This document shows, in pieces, positions 8,049 to 15,524 of a stretch of DNA of 22,121 nt (positions are counted from its first letter, which is position 1; each line of letters begins with the position of its first letter). The notes under the pieces were generated by a model. The model had not been told where the DNA came from. It saw only the letters and a program-made list of their open reading frames with translations, and searched no databases. Source of the stretch: Chloroflexi bacterium RBG_16_57_11 (GTDB lineage Bacteria; Chloroflexota; Anaerolineae; Anaerolineales; UBA4823); NCBI GenBank assembly GCA_001795165.1, contig MGNS01000023.1, positions 28,403 through 50,523 of the forward strand, written 5' to 3'. A program made the position numbers and the translations under genes.

Positions 8049-9182
8049 TCAGGTGTCGTTTCTAGCCGCCAGGAACTCGGCTGCGAAGCGATCGAATCTC
8101 CCTTCGAAGATCGCCTGGCGCATTTCACGCGCCAGTTGCAGTAAGGTATGCAAATTGTGTAGCGAAAGCAGTGTCGCAGCCAGCATCTCCTTGGCCACGA
8201 TCAAATGGCGCAGATAGCCGCGTGCGAAATGGCGACAGGTGTAGCAATTGCAGGTTTCATCGATCGGTCCTGCTTCGCGCGAGAAGGAGGCGTTCATCAG
8301 GTTCAATCGACCGGTGCGGGTCATGGCGGTGTTGTGGCGAGCCAGTCGAGTTGGCAAGACGCAGTCAAAGATGTCTATGCCGCGTAGCACGCCATTCACC
8401 AAATCTTCTGGGGATCCGACGCCCATCAGGTAGCGCGGTTTATCTTCCGGTAGAACGAAGTCCACTACCTCCAACATGTGATGCATTTCTGCTTTTGTCT
8501 CCCCGACGGAGAGCCCTCCGATAGCGTGACCGGAAAAGCCAAGTGAAGCGATGAAACGTGCCGATTCCTCACGCAATTCCGGAAAGACACCGCCCTGAAC
8601 GATGCCAAACAGCGCCTGATCGGGGCGAGACTTGACCTGCAGGCATCGCTCCGCCCAGGCGTGGGTGCGCCTCAACGCGCGCAGGTTGTAATCGTGCTCG
8701 TAGGGAGGGGCGCATTCATCGAAGGCCATGATGATATCAGCCCCAAGATTCTCCTGGATTGCGATCGCTTTCTCCGGTGAAATTTGGTGCAAAGAGCCGT
8801 CGATGTGACTCTTGAAGGTTACGCCGGTTTCATCTAACTTCCGGCTGTCCGACAGGGAGAAAACCTGGTAGCCGCCTGAGTCGGTCAGGATGGGATGTGG
8901 CCAGTTCATAAATTTATGCAGCCCGCCCATTTCAGCGACCAGCTCGTCGCCAGGGCGCAGGTAGAGATGGTATGTATTGGAGAGCACAATACTGGCGCCC
9001 ATTTCTTCAAGCTGGGCTGGGGTGATAGCTTTAACCGTGGCTTGTGTGCCAACCGGGGCGAAAACCGGGGTGTGGATATCGCCGTGGGGGGTGTGAAAGA
9101 CACCCGCCCGGGCGCGACCTGCCTGGGCCTGGACCTGGAAGGAAAATGAAGGGATACTGTTGGCTGGGGTGTCGCTTTGCAC
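8049..9182 (-). CDS. tgt: Queuine tRNA-ribosyltransferase
   Basis: The 377-residue enzyme exchanges guanine at position 34 of tRNAs with GUN anticodons for the queuosine precursor preQ1. Diagnostic motifs are DSGGYQVFSL (substrate pocket), GIVQGG, GGLSVGE, LMGVGSPEDL, and DIFDCVLPTRLARH containing the nucleophilic Asp. A zinc site C-x-C-x2-C-x25-H (CNCYTC to SLHN) lies near the C-terminus. The length is normal for bacterial Tgt. The start codon is GTG (9180-9182), and a TATAAT element ends only eight bases upstream, so the transcript may be leaderless; no Shine-Dalgarno sequence is seen. uppP follows after four bases. Other queuosine synthesis genes are not in the window. Confidence 0.97.
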   Translation of the reverse strand: MQSDTPANSIPSFSFQVQAQAGRARAGVFHTPHGDIHTPVFAPVGTQATVKAITPAQLEEMGASIVLSNTYHLYLRPGDELVAEMGGLHKFMNWPHPILTDSGGYQVFSLSDSRKLDETGVTFKSHIDGSLHQISPEKAIAIQENLGADIIMAFDECAPPYEHDYNLRALRRTHAWAERCLQVKSRPDQALFGIVQGGVFPELREESARFIASLGFSGHAIGGLSVGETKAEMHHMLEVVDFVLPEDKPRYLMGVGSPEDLVNGVLRGIDIFDCVLPTRLARHNTAMTRTGRLNLMNASFSREAGPIDETCNCYTCRHFARGYLRHLIVAKEMLAATLLSLHNLHTLLQLAREMRQAIFEGRFDRFAAEFLAARNDT

Positions 9183-9189
9183 AAGGGCA

Positions 9190-9199
9190 GATTATAATC
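9190..9199 (-). promoter_or_regulatory. -10 element of tgt within palindrome GATTATAATC
   Basis: The perfect palindrome GATTATAATC contains a consensus TATAAT on the - strand (9196 down to 9191), eight bases before the GTG start of tgt. No strong -35 hexamer is visible at 16-18 bases. Because the motif is symmetric it could also fire on the + strand toward the aminotransferase, though that gene has a nearer candidate. The same ten bases recur at 21616-21625. Confidence 0.5.
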
Positions 9200-9337
9200 G
9201 CTTTGATGCAGAATTACAGTTGGGAATGCTCAAATTTTTACCAGCTCAGTCAGACCATCCCAATATCCCTGAACCTCGTGATCACAACAGCTAAAGCAAC
9301 GCTTCGCTTCTCCTAGCGTGGAAAGAGGAGTGTGGGG

Positions 9338-9343
9338 TATAAT
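9338..9343 (+). promoter_or_regulatory. Candidate -10 element upstream of the aminotransferase
   Basis: TATAAT follows a GGGG run, about 88 bases before the aminotransferase ATG. The -35 position (about 9315-9320) is poor. An alternative is TTGCTC (9352-9357) with TGTAAT (9374-9379) at a 16-base spacing. Either would place the dyad at 9360-9378 within or just downstream of the promoter. The rest of the 249-base gap (9183-9431) shows no coding potential I trust. Confidence 0.4.
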
Positions 9344-9359
9344 CTTCACGCTTGCTCAG

Positions 9360-9378
9360 TTACATTAATTATATGTAA
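9360..9378. promoter_or_regulatory. Inverted repeat TTACAT-N7-ATGTAA, possible operator
   Basis: Half-sites TTACAT (9360-9365) and ATGTAA (9373-9378) are perfect reverse complements separated by seven AT-rich bases. This is the size and symmetry expected of a dimeric regulator's binding site. The dyad sits between the candidate promoter and the ribosome-binding site of the aminotransferase. Which regulator binds is unknown, and AT-rich dyads can arise by chance. Confidence 0.4.
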
Positions 9379-9418
9379 TTAATAAACCTATTAGGGTTGA
9401 AATATTCATTCACCTTTC

Positions 9419-9423
9419 AGGAG
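9419..9423 (+). promoter_or_regulatory. Shine-Dalgarno of the aminotransferase
   Basis: AGGAG lies eight bases before the ATG at 9432. It is one of the clearest ribosome-binding sites in the window and fixes this start. It contrasts with the genes here that have no Shine-Dalgarno sequence. Confidence 0.75.
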
Positions 9424-9431
9424 AAAGACAT

Positions 9432-10796
9432 ATGCAGATCATGAATTTACCAGGCCCGAAAGCCCGTGCCCTCGTAAAACGCGACCAGGACGTAATTTCC
9501 CCATCCTATCCACGTGGTTACCCATTTGTGATGGAACATGGAAAAGGTACCGAAGTGTGGGACGTCGATAACAACCGTTTCCTGGATTTTGCCGCTGGAA
9601 TCGCCGTTGTATCCACCGGCCACAGCCACCCTGCAGTTGTAAAGGCTATCCAGGAGCAGGCAGAAAAATTTATCCACATATCTTCTGATTTTTACCACAC
9701 AAAATGGATCGAGCTGGGTGAAAAAATTAATGAGATCGCGCCGTTTATGGATAATGCAGTATCCTTCATGACCAATTCGGGCACCGAAAGCGTTGAAGCG
9801 GCAATCAAGCTCGCTCGCCAATCCTCAGGCGCGTCCCAGTTCATCGGATTCCTGGGAGGATTCCATGGAAGGACCATGGGAGCGGTGACCTTCACCGCCA
9901 GTAAGCCAGTCTATCATCGTGATTTTTACCCGTTGATGAACGGCGTCACGCATGTCCCTTTTCCTGATCCGTATCGACCGATCCTGGATGTCAAGCCGGG
10001 CGAGGATTACGGGGATAAGGTGGTTGAATATATTGAAGAGCAAATCCTGAACCACCTCTTACCCCCTGAAGATGTAGCAGGTATTCTGGTCGAGCCGATC
10101 CAGGGTGAGGGCGGCTATGTGCTCCCCACACCAGGGTTTTTCCCTGCACTGCGCCAGCTTTGCGATAAGCACGACATCTTGTTGATTGTAGACGAAGTCC
10201 AATCAGGCATGGGTCGTACCGGAAAATGGTGGGCGATCCAACATTATGGCGTAGAGCCAGATATCGTTTGCGCTGCCAAAGGCATTGCCTCCGGCATGCC
10301 ATTAGGGGTGATGTTCGCAAAAGAGCACATTGTTAAATGGCCGCGCGGCGCTCACGGCAACACCTTCGGTGGCAACCCGATCTCCTGCGCCGCCGCTTTG
10401 GCGACTATTGAGCTGATCGAGAAGGAATACCTGCAGAACGCAGTCGAGATGGGCGATTATCTGATTGAAATCCTGCGCCAAATTCAAGCGCGCCACCCGT
10501 CCGTCGGCGATGTGCGTGGTAAAGGTCTGATGATTGGTCTCGAATTCGTCAAAGATCCACAGACCAAGACGCCGGATTCCAAGCTTCGTGACTATACTGT
10601 GGACAATGCCTTCCTGCGCGGGCTGCTCTTGCTCGGCTGCGGTTCAAGCACAATCCGCTTTGCCCCCCCGCTGTGTGTGACCCGAAGTGAAATCGATGAA
10701 GCCACGGTCATTTTCGAAGAGGCCCTTTCGGCCAGCGAACGCGGCGAGGAGCCGTTGTTAGGCGCTCAGAGCGAGGTGCACACAATTGCTGCCTGA
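9432..10796 (+). CDS. Class III PLP-dependent aminotransferase (acetylornithine/4-aminobutyrate type)
   Basis: The 454-residue fold-type I enzyme transfers an omega-amino group from a substrate such as 4-aminobutyrate, ornithine or acetylornithine to a 2-oxo acid. Visible motifs are SGTESVEAAIKLAR (phosphate-binding region), GFHGRTMGA, VDEVQSGMGRTG with Asp254 for the pyridine nitrogen, and Lys283 in CAAKGIASGMPLG for the Schiff base, then GNPISCAAALA. Sequence alone does not settle the substrate. The conserved N-terminal region and 454-residue length fit the gamma-aminobutyrate/acetylornithine family better than a strict ArgD, which is usually near 400 residues. No arginine genes are adjacent. 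The stop lies inside the next gene (11-base overlap), linking its expression to a histidine kinase. Confidence 0.92.
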   Translation: MQIMNLPGPKARALVKRDQDVISPSYPRGYPFVMEHGKGTEVWDVDNNRFLDFAAGIAVVSTGHSHPAVVKAIQEQAEKFIHISSDFYHTKWIELGEKINEIAPFMDNAVSFMTNSGTESVEAAIKLARQSSGASQFIGFLGGFHGRTMGAVTFTASKPVYHRDFYPLMNGVTHVPFPDPYRPILDVKPGEDYGDKVVEYIEEQILNHLLPPEDVAGILVEPIQGEGGYVLPTPGFFPALRQLCDKHDILLIVDEVQSGMGRTGKWWAIQHYGVEPDIVCAAKGIASGMPLGVMFAKEHIVKWPRGAHGNTFGGNPISCAAALATIELIEKEYLQNAVEMGDYLIEILRQIQARHPSVGDVRGKGLMIGLEFVKDPQTKTPDSKLRDYTVDNAFLRGLLLLGCGSSTIRFAPPLCVTRSEIDEATVIFEEALSASERGEEPLLGAQSEVHTIAA

Positions 10797-12351
10797 TCTG
10801 CGCGTCCGCCAGCGAGACTATCTGCTCGAAATTTCTCGTGCGATTACCCAGGAGCTGGACCTGGATACCGTTCTGGCGCGCATCCTGACGATCTCGATCG
10901 AGATGCTGGCCGGGCAGGCTGGATTGATCGCGTTGAGGGCGCAGGGAGGCTGGCGAGTGGCAGTTTCGCAGAGCCTTTCTCCTGCGTTCCTGCGCCAGAT
11001 CGAGCCGCTGCTCGGTACTGTGCCAGAGCACGAAGAGCCAGAGTTGTTCGAGCTCCCGGAGATTAACCGCTTGCTCCAGGGACTGACACGCGCTGCCAGC
11101 TTGGGGTTGTTAACGGGAGTTGCGCTACCGCTCCTGGCACGCAACCAGGTTGTGGGGGTGTTGTTTGTATTCCGCAACTACCTTGGCATGTTTTCTGCCA
11201 ACGACAAGGCCCTGTTGCAGAGTTTCGCCGATCAGGCGGCGATTGCGGTACATAATGCGCAGCTATACACCCAGCAACGTTATGAAGAACGACGCATCGC
11301 TGCCTTGTTGGATGCAGTTGGAGATGGATTGTTAATTCTGAAGGCAGATCATACCATTGAACACTGCAACCCTGCATTGGCGCGTATGTTAGGCATCCCG
11401 ATGGCGCAAATCCGAGGCCACAAACATGAAGAAGTGATTCTTTGGGCGAAGAATAAGGACGGGATGACCCTGGAACAAGCGGAGGTCGGAGGATGGCCGC
11501 TTACTCCGAACGCCTCACTATACGTAGAAGGTGACCTTGAGCGTTCGGTGGGACCATCCTTGCCTGTGGGTATTACCTATGCGCCTTTGCTCTCAACCGA
11601 TGGTGTGTTACTCAATGTGATCGGTGTGGTGCGAGATATCAGCCGTTTCCGTGAGGCTGACGAATTGAAGAGCACCTTCGTATCGGTCGTCAGCCACGAA
11701 TTAAAGACACCGGTTGCTTTGATCAAGGGCTATGTGAGCACATTACGTCGTGAAGATGCTTCCTGGGACCGAGAAATCGTCCAGGATAGCCTGGCAGTGA
11801 TAGAAGAAGAGGCCGATCGCCTGACTGACCTGATCGAAAATCTGCTCGACGCTTCTCGCTTACAGGCGGGCGCTCTTTCGATTAACCTGTCTGATGTCGA
11901 TCTTAGCGCTCTGACACGGCGGATCGCCGAACGATTCCAGACCCAAGAAAATAGCCATCGCATCTCAGTTTCCTTCCCTGCAAATTTTCCGGTAATCCTG
12001 GCGGATGAGGATCGCATTTCACAGGTGCTCTCAAACCTGATTTCGAATGCCATCAAGTACTCATCAGGTGGCGGTGAGATCACGATCCGTGGTCAGGTGC
12101 ACCCACAACAAGTGGTAATATGTGTCAGCGATCAGGGGCCTGGGATCGCAGCGGGGGATATCCCATATATCTTTGATCGTTTCTACCGATCTCAGGATGC
12201 CTCACGCAAGACCAAAGGCGCAGGCCTGGGGCTATACCTGGCGCGGGCAGTGGTGGAGGCGCATGGCGGTCGGATTTGGGTCGATTCAAAATCTGGTGAA
12301 GGCGCGCGCATCTGTTTTTCATTGCCTCGGGATGATTCACGTCGAGTATAA
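10786..12351 (+). CDS. Soluble sensor histidine kinase, GAF-PAS-HisKA-HATPase
   Basis: The 521-residue protein has no membrane segment. A GAF domain (about residues 15-165) is followed by a PAS domain (about 170-285, starting ALLDAVGDGLLIL), HisKA with phospho-acceptor His304 in VVSHELKTPVALIKGY, and HATPase_c with NLISNAIKYSSGG, DQGPGIA and KGAGLGLYLAR. The start is a TTG at 10786, inside the last codons of the aminotransferase, with GAGG (10773-10776) nine bases upstream; there is no better in-frame start nearby. It should sense a cytoplasmic signal and phosphorylate a response regulator encoded elsewhere, as no receiver domain is adjacent. The overlap suggests that its level follows that of the aminotransferase. 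Confidence 0.92.
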   Translation: MLPDLRVRQRDYLLEISRAITQELDLDTVLARILTISIEMLAGQAGLIALRAQGGWRVAVSQSLSPAFLRQIEPLLGTVPEHEEPELFELPEINRLLQGLTRAASLGLLTGVALPLLARNQVVGVLFVFRNYLGMFSANDKALLQSFADQAAIAVHNAQLYTQQRYEERRIAALLDAVGDGLLILKADHTIEHCNPALARMLGIPMAQIRGHKHEEVILWAKNKDGMTLEQAEVGGWPLTPNASLYVEGDLERSVGPSLPVGITYAPLLSTDGVLLNVIGVVRDISRFREADELKSTFVSVVSHELKTPVALIKGYVSTLRREDASWDREIVQDSLAVIEEEADRLTDLIENLLDASRLQAGALSINLSDVDLSALTRRIAERFQTQENSHRISVSFPANFPVILADEDRISQVLSNLISNAIKYSSGGGEITIRGQVHPQQVVICVSDQGPGIAAGDIPYIFDRFYRSQDASRKTKGAGLGLYLARAVVEAHGGRIWVDSKSGEGARICFSLPRDDSRRV

Positions 12352-12381
12352 TGGAGCGGTTGTGAAATAATGATTATGGAG
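12347..12381 (+). promoter_or_regulatory. Candidate -10 element and ribosome-binding site of the CpXC gene
   Basis: TATAAT (12347-12352) overlaps the TAA stop of the histidine kinase, with a weak TTGCCT 19 bases upstream. GGAG (12378-12381) lies nine bases before the ATG at 12391. The CpXC gene may therefore have its own promoter as well as read-through from the kinase. Confidence 0.4.
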
Positions 12382-12390
12382 TAATTCCGC

Positions 12391-13734
12391 ATGCCCAGAA
12401 CTCAAGTCAGTTGTCCGAACTGTCGCCAGCCGGTGGTCGCCGAGATCGACCAGCTCTTCGACGTCAATACCGATGCATCTGCCAAGTCTCGCCTGCTATC
12501 AGGATCGTATAACCTGGTTCAATGTCAGTACTGTGGCTATCAGGGGAACCTGGCCACCCCAATTGTCTATCATGACACGGAAAAGGAGCTGTTATTGACC
12601 TATATCCCTCCGGAATTGGGGCTGCCGCGCAATGAGCAGGAGCGCCTGATTGGCGGCATGATCAACCAGGTGATCAACAAGCTACCGCAGGAGAAGCGCA
12701 AGGGCTATCTGCTCAATCCCCAAAGTACGTTGACCATGCAAGGTTTGATCGAGCGCGTACTTGAAGCCGATGGGATTACACGTGAGATGATCCAGGCTCA
12801 ACAGCAGCGGATGAATTTGCTGCAACGCCTGGCGGGTGCCTCGGATGAGAGTGTGCGCGCTGAGATCGCTCGCCAGAATGAAACCTTGATGGATGCGGAA
12901 TTCTTTGGATTGCTCAACCGCTTGTTAGAAGTTGCCATGATGGGCGGTGATCGTGAATCTGCACAACAGCTCTCAGACCTGCAGAAGAGCCTGTTGCCGC
13001 TCACCCACTATGGGCGCGAAATACAATCCCAGGCGGCGGAGGTCGAAGCGGCGATAAAAGATTTACAGGCTGCAGGTAAGGAGCTGACGCGCGAGAAGCT
13101 GCTGGACTTAATCGTCAACGCTCCTAATGAGACCCGCCTGAATGCAATCGTAAGCCTGACCCGACCCGGGTTAGATTATGCTTTCTTCCAGTTGCTCAGT
13201 GAGCGCATCGACCGCGCGCGTGGTGATGGGCGTAAGCGTTTGGTGGATCTGAGGACAAACCTTTTGGAAATGACCCAAGAGATTGATCGCCAGATGGAAG
13301 CCCACCGGGGACAAACCAGGCAATTGTTAGAACAGATCCTGAAAGCCAGCGATATTTCTGCCGCGACCACACAGGCACTGGGAGCGGTAGATGAAACCTT
13401 TATTCAAGAGCTCCAGTATCTATTAGATGAAGCGCGTAAGCAGGGCGATCTGGAGAGATCGGCCAAGCTTCAGCAAATTGTGGATGTATTGCAACAAGCC
13501 AGCGCTCCGCCAGAGCTTGGTCTGGTCGAGGAATTTTTAGACGCCCCCGACGAAAAAGCCCGGCAAGTGTTCTTGGAAGCTAACCATGAGGTGATTACCC
13601 CTGAATTTATGGATCTATTGGGGAATATTTCGATGCAGGCGCAGTCCGGGGAGGACAAGGAATTTGCCAGCCATGTGGCTGCAGCAAACCGCCAGGCTTT
13701 GCGTTATAACATGCAGCGAAATATGAGAAGTTAG
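12391..13734 (+). CDS. CpXC-domain zinc-ribbon protein with long helical C-terminal region
   Basis: This 447-residue protein begins with a CpXC-like domain: Cys8-x2-Cys11 (CPNC) and Cys45-x2-Cys48 (CQYC) form a probable zinc ribbon, followed by the family-like HDTEKELLLTYIPPEL stretch around residues 60-80. From about residue 80 to the end it is charged and almost wholly alpha-helical, rich in Gln, Glu, Leu and Arg. There is no signal peptide or membrane helix, so it is probably cytoplasmic. The function is unknown; a zinc-binding protein-protein scaffold is one guess. It lies 40 bases after a histidine kinase and ends seven bases from the convergent FHA regulator, so it could belong to a signalling cluster. 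The domain name is well supported; the role is not. Confidence 0.82.
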   Translation: MPRTQVSCPNCRQPVVAEIDQLFDVNTDASAKSRLLSGSYNLVQCQYCGYQGNLATPIVYHDTEKELLLTYIPPELGLPRNEQERLIGGMINQVINKLPQEKRKGYLLNPQSTLTMQGLIERVLEADGITREMIQAQQQRMNLLQRLAGASDESVRAEIARQNETLMDAEFFGLLNRLLEVAMMGGDRESAQQLSDLQKSLLPLTHYGREIQSQAAEVEAAIKDLQAAGKELTREKLLDLIVNAPNETRLNAIVSLTRPGLDYAFFQLLSERIDRARGDGRKRLVDLRTNLLEMTQEIDRQMEAHRGQTRQLLEQILKASDISAATTQALGAVDETFIQELQYLLDEARKQGDLERSAKLQQIVDVLQQASAPPELGLVEEFLDAPDEKARQVFLEANHEVITPEFMDLLGNISMQAQSGEDKEFASHVAAANRQALRYNMQRNMRS

Positions 13735-13741
13735 ATATTTC

Positions 13742-14476
13742 TCATTCGATTACCGGATTATCCAGCCGTAAGCCGTGACCCCGTATCGTGACGATATATT
13801 CATGATCTGCGTCGATGCTGGCGATTCGGTCCCGCAACCGGCGCACCAATGCATCCAGGGCTTGTTCTGATACCTCGAACGCTTCCTCGCCACGCCATAC
13901 AGCCGCCACCAGATCTTGACGAGACACTACTAAGCCCTGGTTCTCATATAACGCTTCCAAAAGGCGGAATTGCGATACAGAGAGCGGCGGCAGCACTTCG
14001 ACTTCTTCGTCGACCTGCGGTCCGCTGGAAGGATGTACCCACATGCGCCGAGAGCGCTTGTCTAGCCGTAAGCGTTTTATTTCTGCAACAGACGGGCCTT
14101 CGCGTGTGGCTGCTAATTCCTGGAGCAGGTTGGCCAGCTCCGGTCCTTCCAGGGGGATAGTAGCATCGGAGGAGAGGAAGACGAATTTTTGAGCCAAGGC
14201 GATCTGGATTAGATCGCCATCGTGTAAGATGACCGCTTCTGAAATTGTCTCTCCGTTGTGGTGCGTGCCATTCTTGCTGCCCAGGTCTTCGATGTATATC
14301 CCCTCCGGTGTGAGACGCAAACGAGCGTGGTGGCGAGAAACCTGGCGGTCAGGCACAACAATGTCGCAGTCGGTATTGCGCCCTATGACGATCGTATTGA
14401 CCAGCGCCCATCGCTGGCCATTTAGCGGGCCAGATTGAGCGATAAGCAACCCAACCTCGTCGCTATTCCTCTCCAT
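13742..14476 (-). CDS. FHA-domain transcriptional regulator with winged-helix DNA-binding domain
   Basis: The 244-residue protein has an N-terminal FHA domain (about residues 20-100) with the phosphothreonine-binding residues in place: GR of VIGRNTDCD, SRHH, and SKNGTHHNG. A linker follows, then an OmpR/PhoB-type winged helix (about 150-242: SVSQFRLLEALYENQG, VRRLRDRI, VTIRGHGLRL). There is no receiver domain, so phosphorylation input would come through phosphothreonine binding or through phosphorylation of the protein itself. It diverges from a Ser/Thr kinase gene, the likely partner. The start is ATG 14476 with AGAGG six bases upstream. An upstream in-frame ATG at 14515 lies within the shared -10 element and is rejected. 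It probably regulates its own or the kinase promoter; that is inference. Confidence 0.88.
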   Translation of the reverse strand: MERNSDEVGLLIAQSGPLNGQRWALVNTIVIGRNTDCDIVVPDRQVSRHHARLRLTPEGIYIEDLGSKNGTHHNGETISEAVILHDGDLIQIALAQKFVFLSSDATIPLEGPELANLLQELAATREGPSVAEIKRLRLDKRSRRMWVHPSSGPQVDEEVEVLPPLSVSQFRLLEALYENQGLVVSRQDLVAAVWRGEEAFEVSEQALDALVRRLRDRIASIDADHEYIVTIRGHGLRLDNPVIE

Positions 14477-14504
14477 TCCTAACCTCTGCTTGCTTTCCAC
14501 CGGG

Positions 14505-14511
14505 TATAATA
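14505..14511. promoter_or_regulatory. Shared divergent -10 element TATAATA between regulator and kinase
   Basis: Read on the + strand, TATAAT (14505-14510) precedes the kinase ATG at 14535 by 24 bases. On the - strand the overlapping TATTAT (14511 down to 14506) precedes the regulator ATG at 14476 by 29 bases. The same bases can therefore serve both directions. The -35 positions are weak on both sides, which suits activation by a bound regulator. Confidence 0.5.
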
Positions 14512-14534
14512 ACACAAAATTAACGGATAAGTGT

Positions 14535-15524
14535 ATGCCAACGCCGCTAAAAGCAGACGAGGTTTTACGGGGTCGTTACAAAATTACACGCATCATCGGC
14601 CAGGGGGGGATGGGTAGCATCTATTTGGCAGATGACCTGCGTTTGGAAGGCCGTCAATGCGCCCTCAAAGAGGTCGAGCACGACCGCAGCCTTTCCACAG
14701 CGTTGCTCAAACAGGCTCGCGATCAGTTTTTACGCGAGGCAACAGTCTTGGCGCGCCTCGATCACCCGAACTTACCGAAAGTGTCGGATTTCTTCTCGGT
14801 AGGCGGGCGTGATTACCTGGTGATGGATTTCGTTCCCGGTAAAGACCTGCGCGCTTTGATGAACGAAGCTCGGCAGAAAGGCGAATTTCTGGCCGAGCGG
14901 GATGTTTTAAACTGGGCAAGCCAACTCGCAGATGCCCTGACTTACCTTCATAGTCAGAATCCACCGATCGTCCATCGTGACATAAAACCAAGCAACTTGA
15001 AGCTAACTCCGTCTGGCTTGCTCAAGTTGGTTGATTTTGGTTTGGTCAAAATTTTAGCCTCTGACGAAGTGACGATAACCATCTTGCAAGGCCGGGGTAC
15101 AGCGTTGTACACTCCCCTGGAGCAATACGGTGGTGACACCGGGCATACCGATGTGCGCAGCGACGTCTACGCTTTTGGCGCCACATTGTACCATCTGCTA
15201 ACGAACCACTCCCCGGTCGAGGCGCGTGAATTATTTCTGAGTCCTACTTCATTGACTCCGATCCGCCAGATAAATCCGAATATCAGCCAGCGAACCGAGC
15301 GAGCCATACAATGGGCGATGAATCTGCATCCTGATGAGCGGCCGCAAGACGTGGAAACATTTCGTCGAGCGCTACTGGGTGATTGGGATCCGGTCACTCG
15401 ACCGCGCGCCCCCTTACCTGCGCCGACCCTGGCCGACCTGGTTTCATCCCCGATTGACCGCATGCTCATCTGGGTTACAGGTGGATTGTTGTTGTTCAGC
15501 CTGGCAATTACATTAATGCGCTGA
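14535..15524 (+). CDS. Membrane-anchored Ser/Thr protein kinase (Hanks type)
   Basis: The 329-residue protein has a complete kinase domain (about residues 15-285): glycine loop GQGGMGSIY, Lys45 in CALKEVE, catalytic loop HRDIKPSN (Asp149) and DFG at Asp167. The activation segment follows with GRGTALYTPLEQY and SDVYAFG. A single membrane helix lies at about residues 307-327 and the protein ends two residues later, so there is no extracellular PASTA or other sensor domain. It phosphorylates proteins on the cytoplasmic face. The divergent FHA regulator is the obvious candidate substrate or reader. The start is ATG 14535, behind the TATAAT at 14505. An ATG at 14490 precedes the promoter and is rejected. 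The last 12 bases overlap the convergent GH3 gene. Confidence 0.94.
   Translation: MPTPLKADEVLRGRYKITRIIGQGGMGSIYLADDLRLEGRQCALKEVEHDRSLSTALLKQARDQFLREATVLARLDHPNLPKVSDFFSVGGRDYLVMDFVPGKDLRALMNEARQKGEFLAERDVLNWASQLADALTYLHSQNPPIVHRDIKPSNLKLTPSGLLKLVDFGLVKILASDEVTITILQGRGTALYTPLEQYGGDTGHTDVRSDVYAFGATLYHLLTNHSPVEARELFLSPTSLTPIRQINPNISQRTERAIQWAMNLHPDERPQDVETFRRALLGDWDPVTRPRAPLPAPTLADLVSSPIDRMLIWVTGGLLLFSLAITLMR

Noticed and set aside
8045..8128. N-terminal extension of UppP to 8128
   Set aside because: The added residues are polar and overlap tgt in another frame; UppP homologs start at MTLFQSI-like sequence.
9044..9316. Small + strand frame over the tgt start and intergenic region
   Set aside because: Most of it is antisense to tgt, with no ribosome-binding site and no family resemblance.
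10786..12351. Idea that the aminotransferase and histidine kinase are one fused, frameshifted gene
   Set aside because: Each is complete with its own family-typical ends, and the overlap has a ribosome-binding site and start codon.
14477..14515. Longer start of the FHA regulator at 14515
   Set aside because: It overlaps the shared -10 element, while ATG 14476 has AGAGG at the right distance.
14490..14534. Longer start of the Ser/Thr kinase at 14490
   Set aside because: It lies upstream of the TATAAT element at 14505, and the extra residues are not kinase-like.
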